Part shown: positions 19,672-30,335 of the stretch, piece by piece
Layout: each line of letters begins with the position of its first letter
Position numbering within the stretch: position 1 is the stretch's first letter
Source: Saccharomycopsis crataegensis
Lineage: Eukaryota > Ascomycota > Saccharomycetes > Ascoideales > Saccharomycopsidaceae
Direction of reading: 5' to 3'
DNA length: 64,000 nucleotides
Assembly (NCBI RefSeq): GCF_037102585.1
Contig: NW_027043830.1
Location: forward strand, 1,054,001 to 1,118,000
Notes under the pieces: generated by a model
What the model saw: only the letters and a program-made list of their open reading frames with translations
What the model was told of the DNA's origin: nothing
The model's database searches: none
Made by a program: the position numbers and the translations under genes

Positions 19672-21261
19672 ATGCAGGCCCCTGTGGTATTTATGAACAC
19701 TTCTACGGAACGTAAGACCGGCCGCGAAGCCCAGGTCTCGAATATCACCGCGGCAAAGGCGGTGGCCGATATCATCAGAACTTGTCTTGGTCCAAAAGCA
19801 ATGCTTAAAATGCTTTTGGATCCTATGGGTGGGATTGTCCTTACCAATGATGGACATGCCATTCTTAGAGAAATCGACGTGTCACATCCTGCTGCAAAAT
19901 CGATGATTGAGCTTTCCAGAACCCAAGATGAAGAAGTTGGTGATGGTACCACCTCGGTGATTATTTTGGCCGGAGAGATTTTGGCCCAGACATTCCAATA
20001 TATTGAGAAGAAAAATATACATCCAGTGATTATCATCCAAGCTTTGAAGCAGGCTCTTAGCGACGCATTGGATACAATCCATGAGATTTCCAAACCAATT
20101 GACATTGATAATGAAAGCGCTATGATCAAGTTGATCAGTGCCTCTATCGGTACCAAATACATTGCCAAGTGGAGTGATAAAATGTGTCAATTGGCCTTGA
20201 AGGCTGTCAAAACCGTTCTGGTGAACGAGGACGATCACAAGGAAATCGACATCAAGAGATACGTCAGAGTGGAAAAAATCCCTGGTGGCGAAGTAGAAGA
20301 TTGTGAAGTTCTTGATGGGGTGATCTTGAATAAAGACATTACCCACCCTAAAATGAGACGTCACATTGAAAACCCTAGAGTCATGTTGTTGGATTGTCCA
20401 CTCGAGTACAAAAAGGGGGAATCACAGACTGATATTGAAATCACCAACGAAGATGATTGGAACAAGATCTTACAAATTGAAGAAGAACAAGTGAAATTGA
20501 TCTGTGACCAGATCTTGGAATTGAAGCCAGATTTAGTGATTACCGAAAAAGGGGTTTCTGATTTGGCCCAGCATTATCTCTTGAAAGGTGGGGTCACTGC
20601 GCTTAGAAGAGTGAAGAAATCCGATAACAACCGTATTGCCAGGGCCACCGGGGCCACTATTGTCAACAGGGTTGAAGACCTTAGGGAATCCGACATTGGT
20701 ACCAGATGTGGACTTTTCAAAGTTGAATTGATTGGCGATGAATATTTCTCCTGCTTGGTGAAGTGCAAGGACCCTCAAGCATGTACTGTGTTATTGCGTG
20801 GTCCATCTAAGGATGTCCTCAATGAAATTGAACGTAATTTACAGGATGCCATGGCCGTCACCAGAAACGTGTTATTCGAGCCATCACTTTCTCCAGGGGG
20901 TGGTGCCACCGAAATGGCAGTCGCCGTCAAACTTTCAGAAAAAGCTAAGTACATTGAAGGAATCACCCAGTTGCCATATAAGGCGGTGGCCGATGCCATG
21001 GAAGTGATTGCCAGAACTTTGATCCAAAATGCTGGGGGTAACCCAATCAGAGTGGTTTCACAGTTGAGAGCTAAGCACGCCACTGGGGCCTATACTTTTG
21101 GTATCGATGGGGAGACCGGTAAAGTAGTAGATATGAAAGAATACGGAATCTGGGAGCCGGAAGTTATCAAGCAACAGAGCATTAAGACTGCTATTGAAAG
21201 TGCCTGTTTGTTATTGCGCGTCGATGATATCGTCAGTGGTGTTCGTAGAGGCGGTAATTGA
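19672..21261 (+). CDS. CCT3: TRiC/CCT chaperonin subunit gamma
   Basis: A 529-residue group II chaperonin subunit, the length of other Cct3 proteins (S. cerevisiae 534). It forms part of the hetero-oligomeric cytosolic ring that folds actin, tubulin and WD-repeat proteins. Seen motifs: NTSTERKTGREAQ at the N-terminus, the ATP-site GDGTTSVI at about 90-97, LLRGPSKDVLNEIERNLQDA in the intermediate domain and the SPGGGATEM ATPase segment at about 406-415. Start ATG at 19672 gives the expected N-terminus. It converges with LTN1 (304 bp between stops). Confidence 0.97.
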   Translation: MQAPVVFMNTSTERKTGREAQVSNITAAKAVADIIRTCLGPKAMLKMLLDPMGGIVLTNDGHAILREIDVSHPAAKSMIELSRTQDEEVGDGTTSVIILAGEILAQTFQYIEKKNIHPVIIIQALKQALSDALDTIHEISKPIDIDNESAMIKLISASIGTKYIAKWSDKMCQLALKAVKTVLVNEDDHKEIDIKRYVRVEKIPGGEVEDCEVLDGVILNKDITHPKMRRHIENPRVMLLDCPLEYKKGESQTDIEITNEDDWNKILQIEEEQVKLICDQILELKPDLVITEKGVSDLAQHYLLKGGVTALRRVKKSDNNRIARATGATIVNRVEDLRESDIGTRCGLFKVELIGDEYFSCLVKCKDPQACTVLLRGPSKDVLNEIERNLQDAMAVTRNVLFEPSLSPGGGATEMAVAVKLSEKAKYIEGITQLPYKAVADAMEVIARTLIQNAGGNPIRVVSQLRAKHATGAYTFGIDGETGKVVDMKEYGIWEPEVIKQQSIKTAIESACLLLRVDDIVSGVRRGGN

Positions 21262-21565
21262 ATAATAAGGATGATGTGTATCATATATATTCTAATGCTT
21301 ACTTAAATTTACCTGTTAATTTTATCTTTAGTATATCTCATTAAGTTCTTATATACTTCTTGCGAGACACAGTGACGTTTATTGGCACGAATGTGCCTGA
21401 AGAGAACCAGAGAAAGAGAAAATTTCTTCAAGGCACAAACTATTTATAAATTTTTACAGATTAAAAATAAAAAAAAAAGACAAAACAGAACTTTTTATTA
21501 ATAATGTACAGTATATGTAAAAAATAACACGAATATACCATTGACAATCAGCAACAATGTATATA
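21262..21565. other. Convergent 3' region between CCT3 and LTN1
   Basis: AT-rich sequence with TATATA-type and A-run elements expected of two opposed polyadenylation regions. No gene. Confidence 0.5.
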
Positions 21566-24500
21566 TTATACTCCAACTCTGAAATTGAATTCTTGCCTAC
21601 AAAGTGGACAAGTGTTATTCCCTGAGCTCTTGAACCACTTCAACAAACACCCAACGTGGAACTGTTTATGACAAGTTTGACAATTCTTTGCTGGTAATGA
21701 TTTATCTTGGGCATGTAAAATGGCATAACAAATAGCACATTCTTCAAACCCTTTGAAATGCAATTTGATATTCTTATCGAACAAATGCACTGCCTCAATG
21801 ACTAAGTTACAGACGTTTTCTTGGTTCGAAGTTGAGGAGGTTTTGAATTTGCCGTTATTCACCAAGCTCTGACATGCCAAAATCCATGACTGCCAGACAT
21901 TTTCCTTGACCCCGAGTCGGATCGGCGCTTCCATGATAATATTACTAAGTGGGAAAGATTTCGGTAATTTCACTGATAATTCTGTCGATTGGTCATCGAT
22001 GAAATATTGCGATTTGATTTCATTGTTGGATTTGTTGAATTTCACGATATGATGATCCTCGTCATCTTCAGCATTATCATCATGGCTATCAGATTCAAGA
22101 AGTTCTTTAATATTATCCAAGGCAAGAGCAATTATCGATGGGGAAATGTAACGTGTAGTGAAGGCTTCCAAAGTGCTCTTGAACTGTTTATTTCTAATAC
22201 CCATGAACCAATTTTGAGAAATGAAACGAAATTTAGAAAGTATCATATAATATAAATGAATTAGCAAAATTTTCACATCTTCCAAATCATCATTGCCACC
22301 AACATTAAAGATGTCATAGTTTTTGGAATCAAAGCCGAGAGACTTAGACTTCTTCATATCTATAAGTTGGTCATTAAAGAGATCGATTTGATTGAAGATG
22401 AATCCGAGCAACTCATTGATAGAGTTTTCTGGTAATTGGTTCAAATAAATACTTTGCAAAAAACCAGGAATATTAGGATAAAACATATTGAGAATTTCCA
22501 ACCAACTCCACAAATAACTGTATGTCTTTCCAAGAGATTCAAACTCAATAAAGTCTCTAGGAGCGTTTTCAATTGAGTTGATCAATTGTTCAGGGATTTT
22601 GAAGATTTTATCATTATTTTCAATCGAGGCACTATCACTCACCATAGATTTATAGTTTAATGCAAACTCCAAAATAAAATCTTTTTGACAAAGCCCAATG
22701 ACTTTAGCCATTAACCAAAACATCAATTTTCTCATTCCCAATAACACAAGATTATTACCCGATTGGTCACGCACAAAACTGGATACCAAATCATCGAGGG
22801 AACTTTTGAACTCTGTGAAATCCAAATTACCATTGGAATAATGTTTTTTGTAAGATCCAACGATTAAAAGAGTACCTTGATTCAAATTAAATTGTCTAAT
22901 ATACTGGTTTTTGAAAAAAGATGACAAAATTCTATTAAATTCATCATTGATTTCCGTTCTAGTATCCTTTGACCAATATTCTTCCACCAAGTGACTATTT
23001 TCCTCAACATTAAAGAAATCTTTCAAAACATTGAAAAATTTCAATAAGCTGTAGTTAAGATTAATATTTAAACAAATGTCCAAGCTTGCCTCACTAGTTT
23101 CACCATCAAATTCCTCTAAAGACTCTATCGATGAACTGGAAACGATATTCAAGGATTCAATGAACAAGTCAGTAATAACAAATTCCACTGATTCATTGAA
23201 TCTGGGATTTTTCGATAAATAGACTTTGAAGAAATTTACCAATTGTACACGTACGGGAATAAATTCCACATCATAACTGATATCGGAGCCCAACCAACTT
23301 TGAAAATTTCTTATCAACATGTTCAACTGGATCTTTGGTAAAGTTACTTCTTCCTGAGCTATGAGTAAATTATTCAAAGTGATCAAATGCGTCAAAATTA
23401 TCGATAACGACGAGCCGGTGATTGACCTATATCCCAAAAGTTCTGATAATAAGGTTTTTGTGAAAAATTCAAAATTCTTTTTGGTTAAGACTGAGGTAAA
23501 AATAGGCATCAAGCTGAAAAGGTGCAAAACTTTCTTGGGTTTGATGTAATTACTTTGAATCAGCGGGAAAATATTTTCTTCAACATTCAACTTGGAAACA
23601 CATTTCATTGCCAAATCTTCATAAACTTTGGCTGAGTAAAATTTAACAAACTCATTTCCAGAATTGATATTGAAATCAAGGATTTTCCTAATTGGGTTGC
23701 AATCATTAGAATCAATGAGACTTCTCACTGAGAAAGGTTCATACTTGCAAAATCTGTTCAATATTTCAGAGATAGCACTTTCCCTAAATTCTATTAGGAC
23801 ATTATCCATATTTTCAATTGATCTGAGGCCTTCCAAGTTATCCAAGATATTGTTTGAAGTATTGAAAAGTTTGTAGTCGGCAGTGAACAACGATAATGAT
23901 CCAAGATTGATCAACAAACTGTCATATTCTGAGACATTCAAACCAAGCTGATTTTCTGATTTGGTAACCAAACTCAAGATGAAATTCCCATAAATGATCA
24001 CCTGGTCAATATTTTGAAATTGGAATTTTGATTCATTCAATCTTGATGGAAATTTGTCAATAGCAGTATAAAGATAATTGTTCAAACAGTTTTCATTGAG
24101 TGCCAAGCATAATGCGTGATTGGCGTCGAAAAATTTCACATACTGATGAAGAAAATCTCCAGTTGATGGAATAATAGACTTTCCTAAACTTTCAGCAGAG
24201 GTAGAAAATCTTGTCAAGAAATAGGTGATAATTTTTGCACCTTTGCTCAATGATAAATAATTGATCAATGTGTTAAAGTATAACTGATGCAATTGTTCAT
24301 TTTGTTCAATGATATTTTCCACTTTGTTCAAAATATTTTCGATCGGTTTTTTGTCAACAGCTGAGTCTGAAGTATCCAAGATTTCCCAAAAGATCCCAAA
24401 AAATCCTTTTTCCTCACCTAGCTTGCCAAAGTGATTATCGAAATCAATCATATCTTGCTCAAAATTCTTTGTAGCGGAAAATTGTTTCCAGAAACTCAAC

Positions 24501-26536
24501 AAATTCTCTTGCTTCAAGTCAGCTAATACTGCAAGATAAAGAATCGCCCACGTCTCAGTTTTGCAATATTTAAACACAATTCGTAAAATAGTACTGTACT
24601 TTGATTTCATACTATGGGTGACCAAAACCAAATTATTTGTAATATAAGAGTTTAAAGGTTCAGAAGTGATTTGACTGGAGTTTGCAAAATTGTCCAAGAA
24701 AGTTAAAAATTGTGCCCTTAATTCACTATCATCAATCTTGCCACTCACCCATTTAACAAGATCGTCAAGTCTATTAGAAATATTTTTCGAAAACTCGAAT
24801 TCAGGAATACTGGAAAGAGCGCTTGATTTAAAATTCTTGTCCACTACCACCAAAATCTTGGTGATTAGTTTGAAATGGTTATTTTTCAAATATGGAGAAA
24901 TATTTGAGCTCAAAAAGTTTATAATTGCCAACTTATTGACATCATAGTCATAGTCATTATTTTTGATTATTGTTAAAAACAATTCTAATATCATTCGCTG
25001 GTTTTCTGGTCCACCATGAGCACCTTTAACTCCTTCAAACGAAAGATCGTTAAAACCTTTGAGAAGAGAGTCATTTTTCAATAAGCTACTGAAAAATTTG
25101 CAGTAATATGAATATGCAGATTTCTGGTTTTCGAGTTTCCGTAAGAGCTTAGTATAATTTGCCAAATTATCCTCTGCGACTTGATCATTGAGATATGTTA
25201 AAATTGAGTCTAAATCTGATTGAGATAGTTTGTTCATAATAAAGGAATAGTTTTCATTAATATTGGTGCGGGCGATTTGCGATTGCAATAAATCAACAAA
25301 ACGGGATTTCTCTGGAAGGTTTTCATAAAATTTGCTGCAATTAGTGTTGAAAAATTTGAAGAACTTGATTGTAGATGAAGGATTGTTGAGACGGAGGGTG
25401 CTAAATGGAATAATCATGAAATTACTGAAATCATCAATTGAACTGCAATCAAGGATCGACTTTGACAACTTTCCATATAGTATATCTAAATAGCTGAAAA
25501 ATTCATTATTATTGAATGACCCTATTGATAAAAATTTGGAAAACGCCTTCTTAAACTTTGCCAAATTATCAGCTTTGAGAGATGATAAGTCCAAGTTGAT
25601 TAATGTCACAATGATCAAATCCATCATAGAAGCATAAAAACTCTTATAACTAGGAATGGCCTTCATGAGTTTGAAAATTTGCTTGAAAATCGTAGAGTTG
25701 CTCAACTTGTAGTTTTCGTTTGATGACATGAAGCAGGTGTTGAGTAAAGTAAGTAGGGCTTTTTTTAATGAAACGTAGGTATAATCGTCAGGGTGAGACG
25801 AAAGGTGACTCCAAAGTTTACCATTATTTGATAAAATTTCTTTTACCAATTCGATATTTTTCTCTTGAACTATATCGTTAGCGATTATATGGTTTAATAA
25901 TGATACATAGCTAGTTAAAGCTCGTGTGAACATCATTGAAGCCTCGTCTTGGGGTACAGTATTCTTATCCACCAAAGTGTCGATATTTTCACAGGTGATG
26001 AATTCTTCAATCACTTGTAATATTTCTTTTTGGAAAAGGGTGTATAATGACTCAATTTTTGATTGATCATTCTTGAAGCATGCCTGCATCGACTTAATGG
26101 TTTCTGATGCCACCACTTTATCCAGGTCATATAGACCCACTAACCAAATTGGGACAAGACTCTTCAAATAAACCGCGATTTTTTTACCATAACTTTGTAA
26201 TAATACAGCTGGTAATCTATGTGCCGTCAGCCTGATGAATTTATCATTATTGATCACTAATTTTGGATATTCTTGAATGAAAAATGCGAGAAATGAATAA
26301 TCAAAGTCTTGGGTTGTTTGATCAAAATAATTTAATAGGCCATTCAATGATTTCAATTTGGTTTTAGTGTCTTTTTTCAATAATGCCTTGGCCATTAATT
26401 TAACGTCTGGATTGACGATGGTGGTTGGGTTGGGAACATGATTGAAGAAAGAGAAGGAAAAGGGAATATCGTTGAATAGTAGCGCAGTGTTGTGGTCACT
26501 TGTGTGAAATGGGTTGTTGTTGGCGAATGGTGGCAT
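21566..26536 (-). CDS. LTN1: E3 ubiquitin ligase listerin (ribosome quality control)
   Basis: A 1656-residue protein, close to the size of S. cerevisiae Ltn1/Rkr1 (about 1560). The start PFANNNPFHTSDHNTALLF-like N-terminus resembles the listerin N-domain, followed by a very long HEAT-like solenoid. The last 55 residues form the RING variant: CAIC at about 1601, CQTCHKQFHVGC and CPLC. Listerin binds the 60S subunit carrying a stalled nascent chain, with Rqc2 and Cdc48, and ubiquitylates the chain. It is divergent from TIF32 across 462 bp, so two translation-related genes share one promoter region. Family assignment rests on size, N-terminus and RING position. Confidence 0.9.
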   Translation of the reverse strand: MPPFANNNPFHTSDHNTALLFNDIPFSFSFFNHVPNPTTIVNPDVKLMAKALLKKDTKTKLKSLNGLLNYFDQTTQDFDYSFLAFFIQEYPKLVINNDKFIRLTAHRLPAVLLQSYGKKIAVYLKSLVPIWLVGLYDLDKVVASETIKSMQACFKNDQSKIESLYTLFQKEILQVIEEFITCENIDTLVDKNTVPQDEASMMFTRALTSYVSLLNHIIANDIVQEKNIELVKEILSNNGKLWSHLSSHPDDYTYVSLKKALLTLLNTCFMSSNENYKLSNSTIFKQIFKLMKAIPSYKSFYASMMDLIIVTLINLDLSSLKADNLAKFKKAFSKFLSIGSFNNNEFFSYLDILYGKLSKSILDCSSIDDFSNFMIIPFSTLRLNNPSSTIKFFKFFNTNCSKFYENLPEKSRFVDLLQSQIARTNINENYSFIMNKLSQSDLDSILTYLNDQVAEDNLANYTKLLRKLENQKSAYSYYCKFFSSLLKNDSLLKGFNDLSFEGVKGAHGGPENQRMILELFLTIIKNNDYDYDVNKLAIINFLSSNISPYLKNNHFKLITKILVVVDKNFKSSALSSIPEFEFSKNISNRLDDLVKWVSGKIDDSELRAQFLTFLDNFANSSQITSEPLNSYITNNLVLVTHSMKSKYSTILRIVFKYCKTETWAILYLAVLADLKQENLLSFWKQFSATKNFEQDMIDFDNHFGKLGEEKGFFGIFWEILDTSDSAVDKKPIENILNKVENIIEQNEQLHQLYFNTLINYLSLSKGAKIITYFLTRFSTSAESLGKSIIPSTGDFLHQYVKFFDANHALCLALNENCLNNYLYTAIDKFPSRLNESKFQFQNIDQVIIYGNFILSLVTKSENQLGLNVSEYDSLLINLGSLSLFTADYKLFNTSNNILDNLEGLRSIENMDNVLIEFRESAISEILNRFCKYEPFSVRSLIDSNDCNPIRKILDFNINSGNEFVKFYSAKVYEDLAMKCVSKLNVEENIFPLIQSNYIKPKKVLHLFSLMPIFTSVLTKKNFEFFTKTLLSELLGYRSITGSSLSIILTHLITLNNLLIAQEEVTLPKIQLNMLIRNFQSWLGSDISYDVEFIPVRVQLVNFFKVYLSKNPRFNESVEFVITDLFIESLNIVSSSSIESLEEFDGETSEASLDICLNINLNYSLLKFFNVLKDFFNVEENSHLVEEYWSKDTRTEINDEFNRILSSFFKNQYIRQFNLNQGTLLIVGSYKKHYSNGNLDFTEFKSSLDDLVSSFVRDQSGNNLVLLGMRKLMFWLMAKVIGLCQKDFILEFALNYKSMVSDSASIENNDKIFKIPEQLINSIENAPRDFIEFESLGKTYSYLWSWLEILNMFYPNIPGFLQSIYLNQLPENSINELLGFIFNQIDLFNDQLIDMKKSKSLGFDSKNYDIFNVGGNDDLEDVKILLIHLYYMILSKFRFISQNWFMGIRNKQFKSTLEAFTTRYISPSIIALALDNIKELLESDSHDDNAEDDEDHHIVKFNKSNNEIKSQYFIDDQSTELSVKLPKSFPLSNIIMEAPIRLGVKENVWQSWILACQSLVNNGKFKTSSTSNQENVCNLVIEAVHLFDKNIKLHFKGFEECAICYAILHAQDKSLPAKNCQTCHKQFHVGCLLKWFKSSGNNTCPLCRQEFNFRVGV

Positions 26537-26998
26537 TTGTATTTGTGCTTATATATAAATATATCCTAAAGGCTCAACATCGGGGAAATAAATACGTGGG
26601 TAGTGGTCAATGGTTCAATAACGTTCAATCTTTCAATCAAATTGAAGGAGAAAATTTTGGTGATGATTAGTGATCGCTGATCACGTGGGCATAAGTATAA
26701 TGACGATATCTCTGCAAAGTAGAACAGTATTATTACTATTGTATCATTAATAGAATATTTAGCACCAACTGATAATAATAAAAGTCTCATTTACTTAATC
26801 TCTCATCAACAATATGGGCAACACTATCCCCCTTCATAAATCTTCACTGTCACTATCACCGCTTTTCAGTCGGGTAACCCCATTCTTTTTTTTCTTCCTT
26901 GCACCTCTAAAAAATTTTCATCAATCAGAAAATTCTTTCAGCACGTTTGATGATGATCTCTACTAAGGTGTCAGTTATCATTATCATCAATTAAAAAT
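26537..26998. promoter_or_regulatory. Shared divergent promoter LTN1/TIF32
   Basis: 462 bp. Contains CACGTG at 26682-26687 and, at 26910-26920, AAAAATTTTCA, the reverse complement of the RRPE core (TGAAAATTTTT) typical of ribosome-biogenesis and translation genes. The motif match is seen; the regulatory role is inferred. Confidence 0.55.
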
Positions 26999-29809
26999 AT
27001 GGCTCCTCCACCGGCCATTAGGCCTGAAAACATTATCAAGACTTGTGAGCACTTGGTGAAGATCAACAACAGTGATGAAGCCTTGGATATCTTGAAAGAA
27101 TTTATCAGTTCTAGAAAATTCAAGTACGTGTCTGCTCCTGCTGCCGAATCTATTGGTTTATTGTTTGTTCAATTATGTGTGGTCAAGAAAGATTCAAAGC
27201 TTGCCAAAGAAGGGTTGTTCAGTTACAAGAAAAATGCCCAAACCATCACCAATGGGTTGGAAACCGTTGGATCAGTGGTCAAGAGATATGTACAATTGGC
27301 GGAAGCGAGCTTAGAAAAAGCTAAGGCTAAGGCTGCCGATGCCAAATCTGAAGAAACTATTGGTAACTTGGATGATGAAGATGACAAATCCCCTGAAGCT
27401 TTGTTGTTATCCATCGTTTCCGACGATAACCACAACGACAGATCTGACAGAGAATTATTGACTCCTTATTTGAAATTTATGTACGACGTCTACAAGTCTT
27501 CTTTGGACATCATCAGAAACATCAAGCAATTGGAAGTCATTTACTGTACCATTGTTAACCACAGTTTCAAGTTTTGTGAAAGCTTCCAAAGAAAGCTTGA
27601 ATTCAAGAAGTTTAGTGAATTGATCAGAATTCATTTGCAATCCATTAATTTCTACGCCAACAACCAAAGTCACAACTCCATCAATGCTTTGAACCAAATT
27701 GACTTGAACAACCCTGCCACTTTGGAAAGATTCTTGCAATTGCGTTTCAACGGATTGAACATCGCCGTGCAGTTGGAATTGTACCAAGAAAGTTTCAAGA
27801 TTGTCGAAGATATCCACACTTTGTTGGTATTGTCCAAGAGACAAGCCAAGCCAAGCATGATGTTGAACTACTATGAAAACTTGGCCAAAATTTTCAATGT
27901 TTCTGTCAATACTTTGTACAGATCTGTTGCTTGGTTGAAATTCTTCAACTTGTATTCTCAATCTCAAAATGCCACTTTGGAAAACTTGAAAAATTACGCT
28001 TCGATTATTGTTTTGTCTACTTTATCCATCTCTGAATCTTTCAGTGAAGGTTACAATGAAAACAACGATGAAGAAAAGAACAAATTCAACAGATTGTCCA
28101 GTCTTTTGAACTTGGCCAAACCTCCAACCAGAAACTCTATGATTAGTGCCATCAACAACCCTAACTTCATGAAGTTTGTCGATGATGATTTGAAATCGGT
28201 TTTCAACTACTTGGAAAATGATGACTTTAACCCATTGTTCATCCAATCAGAATTGGTGCCAATCTTGTCCCGTATCTACGAAACCGGCAGATTCAAAGTT
28301 TTCTTTAATGACTTGTTGAACACTATCTTGGTTAAGATTTTCAAACAAGTTTCCAAAAGTTACAGCAACATCAAATACGATTACTTGATCGAGTTGGCCA
28401 CTTTCAAAGACACCAAATTCGCACTTTCCAGCGTTGCTGTGGAAAATCTTTTGATCACTTGTGGCAAGAACCAATTAATTGGTAACTTTAGCATTGATCA
28501 TGATGCCAATATCATTTATTTCAACAATAACCCATTCACCAGCGGTAATGATTCTATCAAGCAGCAATTGTCCCAATTGTCTAACACTTTGTTGAGATCA
28601 TTGTACAACACTGATAGTTCATTGATTGAAAAACAAGAAGCCCAAAGATCTAAGGCTATTGAAACCGCTAATAAGGAAATTGCTAAAGAAATAGAAGAAA
28701 TGGAAAAGAGAAGAGAATTATTGGAAAAGAGAAAGGCTGAAGAAGCAGCAGAAGAAGCCAAGAGAGCAGAAGAAGCCAAGAAGTTGAGAGAAGAAAAGAT
28801 TGCCAATGAAAAGAAGGCCGAAAAAGAAAGACAAGAACAAGAAGCTCAAAGAAGATTGGAAGAAGACCAAGCTAAGGAAAGAGAAGAAATTAGAATGAAG
28901 GAAAAGATCAAGGTGGCTGAAGAAATCAACAAGGCAGGTATTCTTGACATTGACATGACGGAATTGAAGAACATGGAAATTGATGACTTGAAGAAATTGC
29001 AAATCGAGAAATTGACTGAGGATCAAAGGGACACTCAAGAACGTCTCAAGGCGTTGTTCAAGCGTAATGATCACTTGGAAAGAGCTTTGAGAAAGTACGA
29101 ATTGAAATTTTTGGAAGAAGATCGTAAGGTTCAAAAGGAGAAGGATCTTGAAGAATTTGGTAAGATGAAGGCCAGATTGATTGAAAAGGCCAACAAGGAA
29201 CACGAAGAATCAATCAAGTTACGTGATAGATTGAAGAGAATTGTTCCATCTTATGAATCTTACAGAAACAAGATCGATGCTACTCACGCCGAACAAATTA
29301 AGAAGTTGAAGGCTGAAGCATCTGCTAAGTTGGAAAAGGAAAAGCAAGAAAGAATTCAACAATTGAAGGAAGCTAAATTGCAGCAAATGATTAGAGAACG
29401 CGCCGAAGAAGCCGAAAGACAACGCAAGGCTGAAGAAGATGCTAAGATCCAAGCTAAGCTAGAGCAAGAGGAAAAGAAGAAGTTGGAAGCCGCAGAAAAA
29501 CTCAAGAGTGAAATGGCCGCACAAAGACAAAAGGATGCTGACTTGTTGGCTAAACAACGTGACCGTGAAGCGGAAATTGAAAAAATGCTTGCTGAAAAGA
29601 ACAAATCTTTCAGCTCTGGGGAAAAATACAGGGTCAACAGAAGTGCCAGTGGTGGTTCTTTCAGACCAGAATCCAGAAGTGGCTCAGCTGGTGGTGCCAG
29701 ATCCTTTAGTGGTAGTGCCAGCAGTTCTCCTAAACCAGAAGAGCCTGCTACCGATAAACCTCTTACTTATGCTGAAAGAATGAGATTGAAGCGTCAAGGT
29801 AGATTGTAA
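26999..29809 (+). CDS. TIF32: Translation initiation factor eIF3 subunit a
   Basis: A 936-residue eIF3a (S. cerevisiae Tif32/Rpg1 964). N-terminus APPPAIRPENIIKTCEHLVK is typical. A helical N-terminal half leads to the PCI domain at about 380-500, then a highly charged Glu/Lys/Arg coiled coil at about 540-880, and a Gly/Ser tail ending in LTYAERMRLKRQGRL. It scaffolds eIF3 on the 40S subunit and helps recruit mRNA and scanning factors. Codon usage is strongly biased (TTG, GAA, AAG), fitting abundant expression. One uninterrupted frame from the ATG at 26999. Confidence 0.97.
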   Translation: MAPPPAIRPENIIKTCEHLVKINNSDEALDILKEFISSRKFKYVSAPAAESIGLLFVQLCVVKKDSKLAKEGLFSYKKNAQTITNGLETVGSVVKRYVQLAEASLEKAKAKAADAKSEETIGNLDDEDDKSPEALLLSIVSDDNHNDRSDRELLTPYLKFMYDVYKSSLDIIRNIKQLEVIYCTIVNHSFKFCESFQRKLEFKKFSELIRIHLQSINFYANNQSHNSINALNQIDLNNPATLERFLQLRFNGLNIAVQLELYQESFKIVEDIHTLLVLSKRQAKPSMMLNYYENLAKIFNVSVNTLYRSVAWLKFFNLYSQSQNATLENLKNYASIIVLSTLSISESFSEGYNENNDEEKNKFNRLSSLLNLAKPPTRNSMISAINNPNFMKFVDDDLKSVFNYLENDDFNPLFIQSELVPILSRIYETGRFKVFFNDLLNTILVKIFKQVSKSYSNIKYDYLIELATFKDTKFALSSVAVENLLITCGKNQLIGNFSIDHDANIIYFNNNPFTSGNDSIKQQLSQLSNTLLRSLYNTDSSLIEKQEAQRSKAIETANKEIAKEIEEMEKRRELLEKRKAEEAAEEAKRAEEAKKLREEKIANEKKAEKERQEQEAQRRLEEDQAKEREEIRMKEKIKVAEEINKAGILDIDMTELKNMEIDDLKKLQIEKLTEDQRDTQERLKALFKRNDHLERALRKYELKFLEEDRKVQKEKDLEEFGKMKARLIEKANKEHEESIKLRDRLKRIVPSYESYRNKIDATHAEQIKKLKAEASAKLEKEKQERIQQLKEAKLQQMIRERAEEAERQRKAEEDAKIQAKLEQEEKKKLEAAEKLKSEMAAQRQKDADLLAKQRDREAEIEKMLAEKNKSFSSGEKYRVNRSASGGSFRPESRSGSAGGARSFSGSASSSPKPEEPATDKPLTYAERMRLKRQGRL

Positions 29810-30335
29810 TATATTTCTACTACTTCTGTTTTATGATTGTTATTTCTTTCTTTTTTTTTCCTTCATTCCTCTAAATATATGAATATTGTTATTATTTACC
29901 AAATGATGTCCTTTTTAGTTATTTTCTGTTTTTGTACAGAGGTTGTACCCGTCACACCACTGGGGCTGCACAGTGCAGGACAGCAACTCGCGTGGCCCAA
30001 TTCCGTGGGAAGTTATTACCTCACAGCTTAGTCACCGCTGCCAAAAATAAGGTTTTTGCACGTGCCGGAATCCTCGGAGTTAATACTGTCACCCTCCCGC
30101 AATTGCCGAATACGGATGGGGTTGCTCAATCAATGTTTGTTTTTTGTTTGTTTGCTTTTCATTTTTTTTTTTTTTTTTCCATCATCTCAGCAAGTGTTGC
30201 TACGATTATAAAGTGACTGGGATTTCTGCCAAAATAAATAATTGATTAATTAAAGCTTTCTTTTGTCAATTTTGTTAATTTACTTATAACTGTTACCATC
30301 TTCCAAAATTTCTTATTCACTACTCTGCACACAAA
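29810..30335. other. Intergenic TIF32-NCE102 with a GC-rich patch
   Basis: The patch at about 29940-30110 is much richer in GC than its surroundings and includes an odd palindrome CTGCACAGTGCAG at 29966-29978. It probably belongs to the NCE102 promoter. T-run at 30161-30178. No coding frame with support. Confidence 0.45.
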
